DNA of 64,000 bases, from positions 1 to 64,000 of the forward strand of contig NZ_JMQI01000082.1 of NCBI RefSeq assembly GCF_000695625.1, read 5' to 3'. The notes beneath the pieces were generated by a model that saw only the letters and a program-made list of their open reading frames with translations, was not told where the DNA came from and ran no database searches. The DNA comes from Amycolatopsis rifamycinica. GTDB taxonomy: Bacteria > Actinomycetota > Actinomycetes > Mycobacteriales > Pseudonocardiaceae. Positions 41,866 through 50,934 of the stretch are shown here, one piece after another. The position numbers and the translations under genes were made by a program. Position 1 is the first letter of the stretch, and the number at the start of each line of letters is the position of its first letter.

Positions 41866-42438
41866 GTGACTTCAGCCAGGACGATCAACGTGCTCGGAAT
41901 CGGCGGCTCCCTGCGTGAGGGCTCGCAGTCCGAACGCGCGCTGCAGATCGCGCTGGACGGCGCGGCCGAAGCGGGGGTCCGGACCCGGCTGCTCACCGGC
42001 CCGGAGCTGGTCCTGCCGTTCTACGACGCCGGTGTCCTGGAGCGTGACGAGCGCGCCACCCGGCTGGTGGAGGCCATCCGGGAGGCCGACGGGCTCATCG
42101 TCGTCTCGCCCGGCTACCACGGCGCGCTGTCCGGCCTGGTCAAGAACGCCCTGGACTACGTCGAGGACCTGCGCGACGACCGCCGTCCGTACCTCGACGG
42201 CCGCGCGGTCGGCCTCGCCGCCGTCGCCTACGGCTGGCAGGCCGCGGTGACCACGCTCGAGCAGCTCCGCACGATCACGCACGCCCTGCGCGGCTGGGCC
42301 ACCCCGCTGGGCGGCTCGATCAACTCGGCCGAGACCAAGTTCGACGACGCCGGCGGCGCTTCCGACGAGAAGAGCGTCCGCACCCTTCGCCTGATCGGGC
42401 GGCAGGTCGCCGAGTTTGCCGTGATGCGCGCCGCGTGA
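41866..42438 (+). CDS. NADPH-dependent FMN reductase
   Basis: The 190-residue flavodoxin-like protein has the FMN-phosphate loop GIGGSLREGSQSERAL and the SPGYHGALSGLVKNALDYVE motif typical of the FMN_red/SsuE group. It probably supplies reduced flavin or reduces quinones. The GTG start matches a leaderless mRNA. It is followed 134 bases later by Ohr and Dps genes, giving an oxidative-stress neighbourhood. Confidence 0.9.
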   Translation: MTSARTINVLGIGGSLREGSQSERALQIALDGAAEAGVRTRLLTGPELVLPFYDAGVLERDERATRLVEAIREADGLIVVSPGYHGALSGLVKNALDYVEDLRDDRRPYLDGRAVGLAAVAYGWQAAVTTLEQLRTITHALRGWATPLGGSINSAETKFDDAGGASDEKSVRTLRLIGRQVAEFAVMRAA

Positions 42439-42572
42439 CGTTTCGCCCGGGGACCGCCGGGTACGTCATCCACGTGATGCCTGCCATGTGGCGGCACCGT
42501 TCCGCGGCCGCGGGACGTTGTGCCGACTGAGACGTTCGCAGTGGGGCGTCCGGGACAGAAGGCAGGCTGAGC

Positions 42573-42995
42573 ATGGGTCAGGCGCTCTACACCGCAGTGG
42601 CGACGGCGCGCGGCGACGGCCGCAACGGCGAAGTGACCTCCTCCGACGGCGTCATCGACGAGTCGCTGGCCATCCCGAAGGAGATGGGCGGCCCCGGCGG
42701 GGACAAGACCAACCCGGAGCAGCTGTTCGCCGCCGGTTACTCGGCCTGCTTCCACAGCGCCCTGCAGCTGGTCGCCCGCCAGGCCAAGGTGCCGCTGACC
42801 GGCTCGACGGTGACCGCGGAGGTCAGCGTGCTCAAGCAGGAGGTCGGGTTCGGCCTCGGCGTCGCGCTGAACGTCTCGCTCCCGGGTCTCGACCAGGCCC
42901 AGGCCGACCAGCTGGTCGAGCAGGCGCACCAGGTGTGCCCGTACTCCAACGCGACCCGCGGCAACATCGAGGTCGCGCTGTCGGCCACCGTCTGA
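42573..42995 (+). CDS. ohr: Organic hydroperoxide resistance protein (Ohr/OsmC family)
   Basis: The 140-residue protein matches Ohr closely: TNPEQLFAAGYSACFHSAL with the peroxidatic cysteine and QVCPYSNATRGNIEV with the resolving cysteine. It detoxifies organic hydroperoxides in a thiol-dependent way. The ATG at 42573 has GGCAGG upstream. No OhrR gene is in the window. The Dps gene follows after 46 bases, possibly in the same transcript. Confidence 0.93.
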   Translation: MGQALYTAVATARGDGRNGEVTSSDGVIDESLAIPKEMGGPGGDKTNPEQLFAAGYSACFHSALQLVARQAKVPLTGSTVTAEVSVLKQEVGFGLGVALNVSLPGLDQAQADQLVEQAHQVCPYSNATRGNIEVALSATV

Positions 42996-43041
42996 CCCGC
43001 AATCCCGGTCCGAACCACCAAGAGGAAAGGATCACCGCCAG

Positions 43042-43518
43042 ATGAGCAAGTCTCCGATCAAGAGCCCGCTTTCCGAGGCCGACAAGGAGATCACCGGCAA
43101 CGCCCTCCAGGCCACGCTGGTCGACCTGGTCGACCTGTCCCTCATCGCCAAGCAGGCGCACTGGAACGTCGTCGGGTCGAACTTCCGCAGCGCGCACCTG
43201 CAGCTCGACGAGCTCGTGAACACCGCGCGCCAGTACGTCGACGAGGTCGCCGAGCGCGCCAACGCCATCGGCATCTCGCCGAACGGCAAGGCCAAGACCG
43301 TCGTCGAGAGCTCGGGCGTGCCCGAGTACCCGGACAACTGGCAGTCGGTGGAGGCCACGGTCGCCGCGATCGTCGACATCCTCGCGGCGCTCATCGAGCG
43401 GCTGCGTCAGCGCATCGACGAGACCGACAAGAGCGACCTCGTCACGCAGGACCTGCTGATCGAGATCACCCGGGCGCTGGAAGAGGCGCACTGGATGTGG
43501 CAGGCCCAGCAGGCCTGA
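43042..43518 (+). CDS. dps: Dps-family DNA-protecting ferritin
   Basis: The 158-residue protein is a four-helix Dps: AKQAHWNVVGSNFRSAHLQLDELVNTARQYVDEVAER carries the ferroxidase ligands (H, D, E) near residues 38-70. It oxidises and stores iron and protects DNA as a dodecamer. GAGGAAAGG stands before the ATG. A strong terminator follows directly. Confidence 0.95.
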   Translation: MSKSPIKSPLSEADKEITGNALQATLVDLVDLSLIAKQAHWNVVGSNFRSAHLQLDELVNTARQYVDEVAERANAIGISPNGKAKTVVESSGVPEYPDNWQSVEATVAAIVDILAALIERLRQRIDETDKSDLVTQDLLIEITRALEEAHWMWQAQQA

Positions 43519-43529
43519 TTTTCCGCCAC

Positions 43530-43563
43530 AAAAGGGCCGTTCTCCGGTGGAGCGGCCCTTTTT
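43530..43563 (+). terminator. Rho-independent terminator after dps
   Basis: AAAAGGGCCG (43530-43539) pairs with CGGCCCTTTT (from 43553), followed by more T, with a 13-base loop. Confidence 0.9.
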
Positions 43564-43592
43564 CGTCGGTGCGGGCCAGTACGTTCGGTGGC

Positions 43593-44981
43593 ATGGTCTT
43601 GCATCAGGGGAACACCGGCCGCCCGGACCGCGCGGCCGGGACGAATCCGTTCTACGCCGGGACGAACCCGGCACTGGCGGCGGACTTCGTCATGCCGCAC
43701 GACGAGCTGCGCGACGACCCGCTGCCGCCGGACACCGCGCTGCAGCTCGTGCGCGACGAGCTGATGCTGGACGGCAACGCGCGGCTCAACCTCGCCACGT
43801 TCGTCACGACGTGGATGGAGCCGCAGGCGCGCGAGCTGATGGCCGAGTGCGTCGACAAGAACATGATCGACAAGGACGAGTACCCGCAGACGGCCGAGCT
43901 CGAGCGGCGCTGCGTGAACATCCTCGCCCACCTGTGGCACGCGCCCGATCCCACGGACATCATGGGCTGCTCGACCACCGGGTCGTCGGAAGCGTGCATG
44001 CTCGCCGGGATGGCGCTGAAGCGGCGCTGGGCCCGCCTCGGCCGCGGCGGGAAGCCGAACCTGGTGATGGGTGCGAACGTCCAGGTGTGCTGGGAGAAGT
44101 TCTGCGAGTACTGGGAAGTCGAGCCGCGCCTGGTCCCGATGGACGGCGACCGCTACCACCTCACGGCCGACGAAGCGGTGGCCCGCTGCGACGAGAACAC
44201 GATCGGCGTGGTGGCGATCCTCGGCTCGACGTTCGACGGCAGCTACGAGCCGGTCGCGGAGATCGCGGCCGCGCTGGACTCGCTGGAAGAGCGCACGGGC
44301 TGGAACATCCCGGTGCACGTCGACGGCGCTTCGGGCGCGATGATCGCCCCGTTCCTCGACCCGGACCTGGAGTGGGACTTCCGCCTGCCGCGCGTGGCGT
44401 CGATCAACACGTCGGGCCACAAGTACGGCCTGGTGTACCCGGGCGTCGGCTGGGTGATCTGGCGCGACAAGGCCGCGTTGCCGTCCGAGCTGGTGTTCAA
44501 CGTGAACTACCTGGGCGGCGACATGCCGACGTTCGCGTTGAACTTCTCCCGCCCGGGCGCGGAGGTCGCGGCCCAGTACTACACGTTCGTCCGGTTGGGT
44601 CGCGAGGGTTTCCGCGCGGTGCAGCAGGCTTCGCGTGATGTCGCCATGCACCTGTCGTCCGGAATCGCCTCGCTCGGGCCGTTCTCCTTGCTGACGCGAG
44701 GCGACCAGCTGCCGGTGTTCGCGTTCACGACCCGCCCCGACGCCGGCTTCGACGTCTTCGACGTGTCCCGCCGGCTGCGCGAGCGCGGCTGGCTGGTGCC
44801 GGCGTACACGTTCCCGGAGAACCGCACGGACCTGGCGGTGCTGCGGATCGTGGTCCGCAACGGCTTCACGCACGACCTGGCGGACCTGCTGCTGGCGGAT
44901 CTGGCCCGGGTGCTCCCCGAGCTGGCGCAGCTGGGCGGCCGCCCGAAGGACCCGGCACAGGCGACCGCCTTCCACCACTAG
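43593..44981 (+). CDS. gadB: Glutamate decarboxylase
   Basis: The 462-residue PLP enzyme has the Gad pattern TNPFYAG near the start, MGCSTTGSSEACMLAG, PVHVDGASGAMIAPF and the PLP-binding lysine in INTSGHKYGLVYPG. It converts glutamate to GABA, consuming a proton. No GABA antiporter gene is adjacent. TACGTT at 43580-43585 ends seven bases before the ATG. The stop overlaps the convergent Old Yellow Enzyme gene by four bases. Confidence 0.95.
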   Translation: MVLHQGNTGRPDRAAGTNPFYAGTNPALAADFVMPHDELRDDPLPPDTALQLVRDELMLDGNARLNLATFVTTWMEPQARELMAECVDKNMIDKDEYPQTAELERRCVNILAHLWHAPDPTDIMGCSTTGSSEACMLAGMALKRRWARLGRGGKPNLVMGANVQVCWEKFCEYWEVEPRLVPMDGDRYHLTADEAVARCDENTIGVVAILGSTFDGSYEPVAEIAAALDSLEERTGWNIPVHVDGASGAMIAPFLDPDLEWDFRLPRVASINTSGHKYGLVYPGVGWVIWRDKAALPSELVFNVNYLGGDMPTFALNFSRPGAEVAAQYYTFVRLGREGFRAVQQASRDVAMHLSSGIASLGPFSLLTRGDQLPVFAFTTRPDAGFDVFDVSRRLRERGWLVPAYTFPENRTDLAVLRIVVRNGFTHDLADLLLADLARVLPELAQLGGRPKDPAQATAFHH

Positions 44982-46039
44982 TGCCAGGACTTGGCGCGGG
45001 CGTACTGCGCGGGCCACGGCACGTCCGCCCCGAGGGCGTTGGCCGCCCGCAGCGGCCAGTGCGGGTCGCGCAGCAGCGCCCGGGCCAGGAACACCGCGTC
45101 GGCCCGCTCGCCGCTGACGATCTCCTCCGCCTGGTGCGGGTCGGTGATCATGCCGACCGCGCCGGTCGGGAGGCCGCTTTCGGTGCGGATCCGCTCGGCG
45201 AACGGCACCTGGTAGCCCGGGCCGACGGGGATGTCGGGGTGGGGGGTGTTGCCGCCGGTCGAGGTGTCGATCAGGTCGATCCCGCGCTCGGCCAGCAGCT
45301 TCGCCAGCCGGACGGAGTCGTCGGCGGTCCAGCCGTCGTCGGTCCAGTCCGTGGCCGAGAGCCGGGCGAACAGCGGCACGCTCACCTCGGCGCGGACGGC
45401 CTCCGCGATCTCGAGGGCCAGCCGCGTGCGGCCTTCGAAGTCGCCGCCGTAGCGGTCGGTGCGGGAGTTGGACAGCGGTGAAAGGAACTGGTGGACGAGG
45501 TAGCCGTGGGCGAAGTGCAGCTCGAGGACGTCGAAGCCGGCGTCGACCGCGCGCCGGGCCGCTCCGGCGAAGGTCTCGGGGAGCGCGCTCACCTCGTCGG
45601 TGCTCAGCGGCCGCGCCGGAGCGTAGGTGCCGAACGGCTGCGCGTCGGCTCCGACGCTCGGCCAGCCGCCCTCCGGCGCCGGGACGCTGCCGGTGCCTTC
45701 CCACGGCCGCCGCGTCGAGGCCTTGCGGCCGGCGTGGGCCAGCTGCATGCCGATCGCCGTGCCCTGCGCGTGCACGAAGCCGGCGATCCGCCGCCAGGCT
45801 TCGGCCTGGGTCCCGGTCCAGATGCCGGTGTCCTGCGGGCTGATCCGCCCTTCGGGGACGACAGCGGTCGCTTCGGTCATGACGAGTCCCGCGCCGCCGG
45901 TGGCGAACTGGCCCAGGTGGACGAGGTGCCAGTCACCGGGGACGCCGTCGGTGGCGGAGTACTGGCACATCGGCGACACCCAGGCGCGGTTCGGCAGGGT
46001 CAGGCCGCGGACGGTGATCGGGCTGAAGAGTCGGCTCAC
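44978..46039 (-). CDS. NADH:flavin oxidoreductase (Old Yellow Enzyme, YqjM-like)
   Basis: The 353-residue protein is an FMN TIM-barrel ene-reductase: LFSPITVRGLTLPNRAWVSPMCQYSA at the N-terminus with the YqjM-type cysteine, HAGRKAS, HFAHGYLVHQFLSPLSNSRTDRYGG and a C-terminal FLARALLRDPHWPLRAA. It reduces activated C=C bonds using NAD(P)H. I chose the GTG at 46039; the frame continues upstream without homology. It is divergent from the TIGR03085-like gene. Confidence 0.92.
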   Translation of the reverse strand: MSRLFSPITVRGLTLPNRAWVSPMCQYSATDGVPGDWHLVHLGQFATGGAGLVMTEATAVVPEGRISPQDTGIWTGTQAEAWRRIAGFVHAQGTAIGMQLAHAGRKASTRRPWEGTGSVPAPEGGWPSVGADAQPFGTYAPARPLSTDEVSALPETFAGAARRAVDAGFDVLELHFAHGYLVHQFLSPLSNSRTDRYGGDFEGRTRLALEIAEAVRAEVSVPLFARLSATDWTDDGWTADDSVRLAKLLAERGIDLIDTSTGGNTPHPDIPVGPGYQVPFAERIRTESGLPTGAVGMITDPHQAEEIVSGERADAVFLARALLRDPHWPLRAANALGADVPWPAQYARAKSWH

Positions 46040-46112
46040 CTTCCGGACAACCCCACGGGCCCGGCGTCTCTTCCCGTCGCCACGGCGGGTACCGCCGAGT
46101 AACGTCGACCAC

Positions 46113-46739
46113 ATGGGTGTCGCTGCAGACGAACGCCAGGCCTTGAGCTCCCTCTTCGCAGAACTCGGGCCCGACGCGCCGACGTTGTGCGAAGGCTGGA
46201 CGACCCGGGATCTCGCCGCGCACCTCGTCGTGCGGGAGCACCGGCCGGACGCCGCTCCCGGCATCCTCGTGCCCGCGCTGGCCGGGTACACGAAGAAAGT
46301 CCAGGACCGTTACGCCGCGCGGCCGTGGGCGAGCCTGGTCGAACTGGTGCGGAAGGGCCCGGCGAAGTTCTGGCCCACCGCGATCGGCCCCCTCGACGAA
46401 CTGACCAACGCCGCCGAGTTCCTCGTCCACCACGAAGACGTCCGGCGTGCGCAGGACGGCTGGGAACCGCGGCCCGCGGACCCCACCCGGGACGCCGCCG
46501 CCTGGAGCTCGGCCAGGCAGGCGGCGAAGCTGAACCTGCGGAAGTCGCCCGTCGGCGTGACGCTCCGGACCCGTGACGGCCGCGAGGCCGCCGTCAAGAC
46601 CGGACCCGATCCGGTGACCGTCGTCGGGGCGCCGGTGGACCTGCTGCTGTTCGTCTTCGGCCGCGACGCCGTTCACCTGGACTTCGAGGGCGACGCGGCC
46701 GCGGTCGGCCGGCTGCGGTCGGTGAACCGGGGGCTTTAG
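46113..46739 (+). CDS. TIGR03085-like DinB/MDMPI-family metal-binding protein
   Basis: The 208-residue protein has the mycothiol-dependent maleylpyruvate isomerase-type N-terminal helical bundle: TLCEGWTTRDLAAHLVVREHRPDA and NAAEFLVHHEDVRRAQ, in which the histidines are probable metal ligands. TIGR03085 proteins are actinobacterial and of unproven function; a thiol (mycothiol) link is inferred from the family. TAACGT at 46100-46105 ends seven bases before the ATG, a near-leaderless arrangement. Confidence 0.85.
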   Translation: MGVAADERQALSSLFAELGPDAPTLCEGWTTRDLAAHLVVREHRPDAAPGILVPALAGYTKKVQDRYAARPWASLVELVRKGPAKFWPTAIGPLDELTNAAEFLVHHEDVRRAQDGWEPRPADPTRDAAAWSSARQAAKLNLRKSPVGVTLRTRDGREAAVKTGPDPVTVVGAPVDLLLFVFGRDAVHLDFEGDAAAVGRLRSVNRGL

Positions 46740-46773
46740 GCTTCGCGGCGTCCCCTCGAGCGCAGGAGCCGCC

Positions 46774-46959
46774 ATGCCGATGATCAGCGTTGCCATGTTC
46801 CCCGGCCGCACGCCGGCCCAGAAGAGTGCCCTGGTCCGCGAGCTGACCGACGCCTTCGTCCGCACCTGCGGCGGCAAGCCCGAAGGCGTCCAGGTGACGC
46901 TGGTGGAGGTCGGCGCCGACCACTGGGCCGCCGGCGGCGTCCTGTACTCCGAACGCTGA
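46774..46959 (+). CDS. 4-oxalocrotonate tautomerase-like protein
   Basis: The 61-residue protein starts MPMISVAMFPGRT, with the catalytic Pro-2 of the tautomerase superfamily, and has the length of 4-OT subunits. It probably forms a small oligomer acting on keto-enol substrates; the substrate is unknown. GCAGGAG lies before the ATG. It is followed by a palindrome pair. Confidence 0.85.
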   Translation: MPMISVAMFPGRTPAQKSALVRELTDAFVRTCGGKPEGVQVTLVEVGADHWAAGGVLYSER

Positions 46960-46963
46960 GCGC

Positions 46964-47015
46964 CACTTTCACGGGAAAGTGCCCTTCAGCGGGGCGGCAC
47001 TTTCACGTGAAAGTG
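46964..47015. repeat. Pair of CACTTTCACGTGAAAGTG palindromes (one mutated)
   Basis: The first copy (46964-46981) has one change (CACGGG instead of CACGTG); the second (46998-47015) is perfect. Their spacing is 34 bases, as in the array at 37090. They separate the convergent tautomerase and S9 peptidase genes. Confidence 0.9.
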
Positions 47016-47026
47016 GCGGGTTGGCG

Positions 47027-48877
47027 TCAGCGCAGGCCGAGGGCCCGCAGGGCGAAGTGGACCTCGATCGCGGTCTGCTTGATCGTCTCGGCGATCACCA
47101 GCGAACCGTGACCCGCGTCGTAGCGGTAGAACTCGTGGTGCAGGTCGCGGCCGCCGAGTCGGTCGAGGTAGTTCTCGATCTGGCGGATCGGGCAGCGCGG
47201 GTCGTTGTCGCCGGCCAGCACGAGCACCGGCGCCGTCACGGCGTCGACGTACGTGATCGGCGAGCACTCCCGGTACACCGCGGGCACGTCCTCCGGCGAG
47301 CCGCCGAAGATCCCGCGGTCGAACGAGCGCAGCTGCTCCATCTCGTCCTCGTACGCGGCGACGTAGTCCGCCACCGGCACGCCGGCGACCCCCGCCGCCC
47401 ACCGCGACGGCTGCGTGCCGAGCGCGAGCAGGGACAGGTAGCCACCCCACGAAGCGCCGCTCACCACGCACTTCGCCGGGTCGCTGAGTCCGGTTTGGAC
47501 GGCCCAGTCGTGGACCGCGGCGACGTCCTCCAGCTCGGTCAGGCCGGGACGGCCCTCGATGGCGTCGCGCCAGGCGGAGCCGTAGCCGGTCGAGCCGCGG
47601 TAGTTGACCTCGACCACGGCGAACCCGGCGTCGAGCCAGGTCGCGCGGTAGGCGGAGAAGCGGTCCTCGTCCGCCGCGTGCGGGCCGCCGTGCAGGGAGA
47701 ACACCGTGGGCAGCGGCCCGTCCGGCGCGCCCGAAGGCCGCGAGACGAGCGCGTGGATCCGCCCGCCGACGCCTTCGACGAACGCGTCGGTCACCGGCTC
47801 CGAGCCCTGCGCCCGCTCACCCGGCGGTTCGAGCAGGACCGAGTCGGTGCCGTCGGCGGTCCGGGCCCGCACCGCCGCCGGCTCGGCGGCGCTGGACCAC
47901 GAGTACTCGACCGTGCCGTCCGGACGGACGCCCGCCTCGCCGATCCGGCCGGCCGGCGTATCCAAAATGGATACTTCGGCGGTGTCGAGGTCGTAGCGGT
48001 ACAACGAATTGCGGCCCTCGTGGAACTGGACGACCAGCAGGGCGCGCGCGTCCGGGTACCAGCCCGCGACGACCTCGCCGGGCAGGTCCAGCTCGATTTC
48101 GGTCTCGGTGTCCGCCCGGACGTCCCAGACCAGCAGCTCATCGCGGCCGCGGCGCTCGTGCACGACCAGCAGCCGCTGGTCGCCGGGCAGCGGGGAGAAT
48201 TCGAGCGCGGAGAGGCCCTTGCCCTCGCCGTCCCACTTCTCGGCGACGGCTTCGAACCCGTCGGTCGCGAGCACCCGCAGCGCCGGGTGGCGGGAGTCGC
48301 CGTGCTCGGAGTGCGAGATCGCGAGCAGGCTTTCGTCGCGGGAGAGGGCGGCGACGCTGGCATCGTCCGGGTGGCTGTAGAAGCGGCGAGTCTCGCCGCC
48401 GATCCGGGCGAACAGCTCGCTGCCGTCGTCGGTCGAGACGCCGACCGCGACGATCTTCGCGCCGATCTCGAGCCCGGCCTGGTAGCCGTCGTGGACGTCC
48501 GGGACGGCCTTTTCCGGCTCGCTGCCCTCGGTCGCGGCGAACGGCTCTCGCACCCAGGAGCCGAACTCGTCGCCGTCGGTGTCGTCGAACCACCAGATCC
48601 ACTCGCCGTCGGGGGACGGCGTGGCGTGCAGGGTGCCGTTCGGCCGGTCGGTGACGCGGCGGTGCTCGCCGGTCGCGCGGTTCCAGGCGTAGACCTCCCA
48701 GACGCCGCTGGCGTTGGAGGCGTAGACGTTCGCGTCGGGGGCGTCGCGGGCCCACTCCGGCGCGAAGATGCGCGGGGCGTGGAAGCGGGCGCGCCAGCGG
48801 GCTTCGGCTTCGGCGTCGTCGAACAGCCGGTCCGGGACCACCGCGGGCGGATATTGGTTGGCTGACTGCGTGCTCAC
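47027..48877 (-). CDS. S9-family prolyl oligopeptidase-like peptidase
   Basis: The 616-residue protein has an N-terminal beta-propeller (about residues 1-350) and a C-terminal alpha/beta-hydrolase with the nucleophile in GASWGGYLSLLALG, the acid in LAGDNDPRCPI and the histidine in YDAGHGSLVI. It resembles dipeptidyl/acyl-aminoacyl peptidases acting on short peptides in the cytoplasm; no signal peptide is present. The GTG at 48877 follows GAGGG. A peptide ABC importer is encoded elsewhere in the window, but no link is shown. Confidence 0.9.
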   Translation of the reverse strand: MSTQSANQYPPAVVPDRLFDDAEAEARWRARFHAPRIFAPEWARDAPDANVYASNASGVWEVYAWNRATGEHRRVTDRPNGTLHATPSPDGEWIWWFDDTDGDEFGSWVREPFAATEGSEPEKAVPDVHDGYQAGLEIGAKIVAVGVSTDDGSELFARIGGETRRFYSHPDDASVAALSRDESLLAISHSEHGDSRHPALRVLATDGFEAVAEKWDGEGKGLSALEFSPLPGDQRLLVVHERRGRDELLVWDVRADTETEIELDLPGEVVAGWYPDARALLVVQFHEGRNSLYRYDLDTAEVSILDTPAGRIGEAGVRPDGTVEYSWSSAAEPAAVRARTADGTDSVLLEPPGERAQGSEPVTDAFVEGVGGRIHALVSRPSGAPDGPLPTVFSLHGGPHAADEDRFSAYRATWLDAGFAVVEVNYRGSTGYGSAWRDAIEGRPGLTELEDVAAVHDWAVQTGLSDPAKCVVSGASWGGYLSLLALGTQPSRWAAGVAGVPVADYVAAYEDEMEQLRSFDRGIFGGSPEDVPAVYRECSPITYVDAVTAPVLVLAGDNDPRCPIRQIENYLDRLGGRDLHHEFYRYDAGHGSLVIAETIKQTAIEVHFALRALGLR

Positions 48878-48916
48878 CCCTCGATCCTGCCACCTTCTGG
48901 CCGTACTGTGTGCGGG

Positions 48917-49690
48917 GTGCTGGAGGGTTACGCGCCGGGCTACGGGCGAGACGCGGTGTCGATGATGTCCGCGCGCACGGCGGCCGAGCGGGCCACGTTC
49001 GCCCAGCCCCTGTTCCGGCCGGGCATGTGGGTGGTCGACCTGGGGTGCGGTCCCGGCTCGATCACCCTGGGCCTGGCCGCGGAGTCGCGGGTGACGGGCG
49101 TCGACGTCGACGCGGGTCAGGTGGCGCTGGCCCGGGCGGCGGCCCGCCGCGCCGGTCGGTCCACAGTGGACTTCCTGGTGGCGTCGGCGTACGACCTGCC
49201 CTTCGCGGACGGCAGCGTGGACGTGGCGTTCTCGCACGCGCTGTTCGAGCACCTTTCCCGGCCGGTGGACGCGCTGGTGGAGCTGCACCGGGTGCTGAGG
49301 CCGGGCGGCAGGCTCGCGGTGTCCACTTCGGACTGGAGCAAGGCCCGCTTGCGCCCGAAGACGGCGAACGTCGACGCTGCCCTGCGAGGCCACTACCTGC
49401 TGCGCCGCCGGGCGGGCGGCGACCCGTTCGCCGGCCGCCACATCGCGGACAACTGCGTCCGGGCCGGCTTCGCGGAGGTGGCGTCGCGGACGAAGTACCG
49501 CGAGGACATGAGTTACCGCGACCTGGCGAAGTACGTGGAGTCGAGACTCGACGCGGCGATCGCGGACCCGGCGTACGCCCGTGACCGCGACCAGCTGGCG
49601 AGCGCGGCCCGGTCGGCGCTGGTGTGGACCCGCGGGGGTGACGGGGACTTCAGCCAGTGCTGGGTCGAGGTGACGGCCACCAGGCCCTGA
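48917..49690 (+). CDS. SAM-dependent methyltransferase (class I)
   Basis: The 257-residue protein has SAM motif I VVDLGCGPGSITLGLA, the acidic loop VTGVDVDAGQ and motif III-like LRPGGRLAVST, i.e. a UbiE/Methyltransf_11 fold. The substrate is unknown. GTG 48917 is favoured over GTG 48908 because TACTGT (48904-48909) is placed as a -10 for a leaderless transcript. It ends at a hairpin shared with the tRNA gene. Confidence 0.85.
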   Translation: MLEGYAPGYGRDAVSMMSARTAAERATFAQPLFRPGMWVVDLGCGPGSITLGLAAESRVTGVDVDAGQVALARAAARRAGRSTVDFLVASAYDLPFADGSVDVAFSHALFEHLSRPVDALVELHRVLRPGGRLAVSTSDWSKARLRPKTANVDAALRGHYLLRRRAGGDPFAGRHIADNCVRAGFAEVASRTKYREDMSYRDLAKYVESRLDAAIADPAYARDRDQLASAARSALVWTRGGDGDFSQCWVEVTATRP

Positions 49691-49696
49691 AAACCA

Positions 49697-49730
49697 GAAG
49701 AGCCGGTGTCCGAAGACACCGGCTCTTACT
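49697..49730. terminator. Bidirectional terminator with UUCG loop
   Basis: AAGAGCCGGTGTC (49698-49710) pairs perfectly with 49715-49727. Read on the minus strand the loop is TTCG and a TTTT tract follows, a standard terminator for the tRNA gene; on the plus strand it ends the methyltransferase transcript. Confidence 0.85.
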
Positions 49731-49732
49731 CG

Positions 49733-49806
49733 TCGGGGTGGCGGGATTCGAACCCACGACCTCCTCGACCCGAACGAGGCACGCTACCAAGCTGCGCCAC
49801 ACCCCG
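49733..49806 (-). tRNA. tRNA-Pro, anticodon CGG
   Basis: The 74-base cloverleaf has acceptor arms CGGGGTG and CACCCCG with discriminator A, D arm GCGC-AGCTTGGTA-GCGT, an anticodon arm CCTCG-TTCGGGT-CGAGG with anticodon CGG, and the T arm GTGGG-TTCGAAT-CCCGC. The CCA end is not encoded. A terminator follows three bases after its 3' end. Confidence 0.97.
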
Positions 49807-49835
49807 AGGTACTGCTTAACGGGTCGTGGAGAAGT

Positions 49836-50816
49836 CTAGCGGACGCTGTCGCGGGCTTTACGGGGGGCTGACTTATGGGGCTCGTCGGTGCCCGATCCGC
49901 GCGGGACCAGCGTCAACAGGCTCGCCTCGGGCGGGCACGCGAACCGCGCCGGCGCCCACGGCGACGTCCCCAACCCCGCCGAGACGTGCAGCCACATGTG
50001 CGCGCCCCACCGCGACGCGCCCCGCGCCCGGCTGCGATCCAGCTCACAGTTGGTGACGATGGCGCCGTAACCCGGGAGCCGGAGCTGGCCGCCGTGGGTG
50101 TGGCCCGCCAGGACGAGGTCGTAACCGTCCGTGGCGAACGTGTCCAGCACCCGCGGCTCCGGCGAGTGCGTGACGCCGATGCGCACCGCCGCGCCGCTGT
50201 CGGCCGGGCCCGCGATGTCGGCGTAGCGGTCGCGGCGCAGGTGCGGGTCGTCGACACCCGCCGCGAACACCCGCTGCCCGCCCACGTCGATCGTGCGGCG
50301 GACGTGGGTCAGGTCGGTCCAGCCGTGCTCGACGAACGCCGCGCGCAGGTCGCGCCAGGGCAGCTGGACGCCGTGGATGCGCTTCTTCTTGCCCTGCGGC
50401 ATCAGGTAGCGGGCCGGGTTCTTCGGCTTGGGCGCGTAGTAGTCGTTGCTGCCGAAGACGAACACGCCGGGCCGGTCGAGCAGCGGGCCCAGCGCGCGCA
50501 GCACCGCCGGGACGGCCGTCCGGTGCGAGAGGTTGTCGCCGGTGTTCACGACGAGGTCCGGGTTCAGCTCGTCGAGCGCGGCGACCCAGCGCTGCTTGCT
50601 GTGGTGACCGGGCAGCATGTGCAGGTCCGAGACGTGCAGGACGGTGAACGGCCGCGAGCCGGGGGCCAGCACCGGCAGTTCGGCGGTGCGGAGGGTCCAG
50701 CGGCGCCGTTCGATCCCGACGGCGTAACCGAGGGTCGCGGCGCCGAGGGCCACCGTCCCCGCGGCGAGGCGCGCCGCCGTCGCCCCCGACGTGCGTGTGT
50801 TACTGAGCGTGCTCAC
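49836..50816 (-). CDS. Membrane-anchored metallophosphoesterase (YkuE-like)
   Basis: The 326-residue protein has a hydrophobic N-terminal segment (residues 15-35), then metallophosphoesterase motifs HVSDLHM, NTGDN, GSNDYY and AGHTHGGQL that bind two metal ions. Relatives act at the membrane on lipid or nucleotide phosphates; the substrate is unknown. TATCCT on the minus strand (50829-50824) ends seven bases before the GTG. It corresponds in position to the gene beside ponA2 in mycobacteria. Confidence 0.9.
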   Translation of the reverse strand: MSTLSNTRTSGATAARLAAGTVALGAATLGYAVGIERRRWTLRTAELPVLAPGSRPFTVLHVSDLHMLPGHHSKQRWVAALDELNPDLVVNTGDNLSHRTAVPAVLRALGPLLDRPGVFVFGSNDYYAPKPKNPARYLMPQGKKKRIHGVQLPWRDLRAAFVEHGWTDLTHVRRTIDVGGQRVFAAGVDDPHLRRDRYADIAGPADSGAAVRIGVTHSPEPRVLDTFATDGYDLVLAGHTHGGQLRLPGYGAIVTNCELDRSRARGASRWGAHMWLHVSAGLGTSPWAPARFACPPEASLLTLVPRGSGTDEPHKSAPRKARDSVR

Positions 50817-50934
50817 AGCACCCAGGATACGTGCTCAACAGTTGGATGACTTCGCCGCCGTTACGGGGAACCTGCCGTTTAGCATTTGCGTCGGCCCAGA
50901 GACGGGACACCAGCCGGGGGGCTTGGGGAGAACG

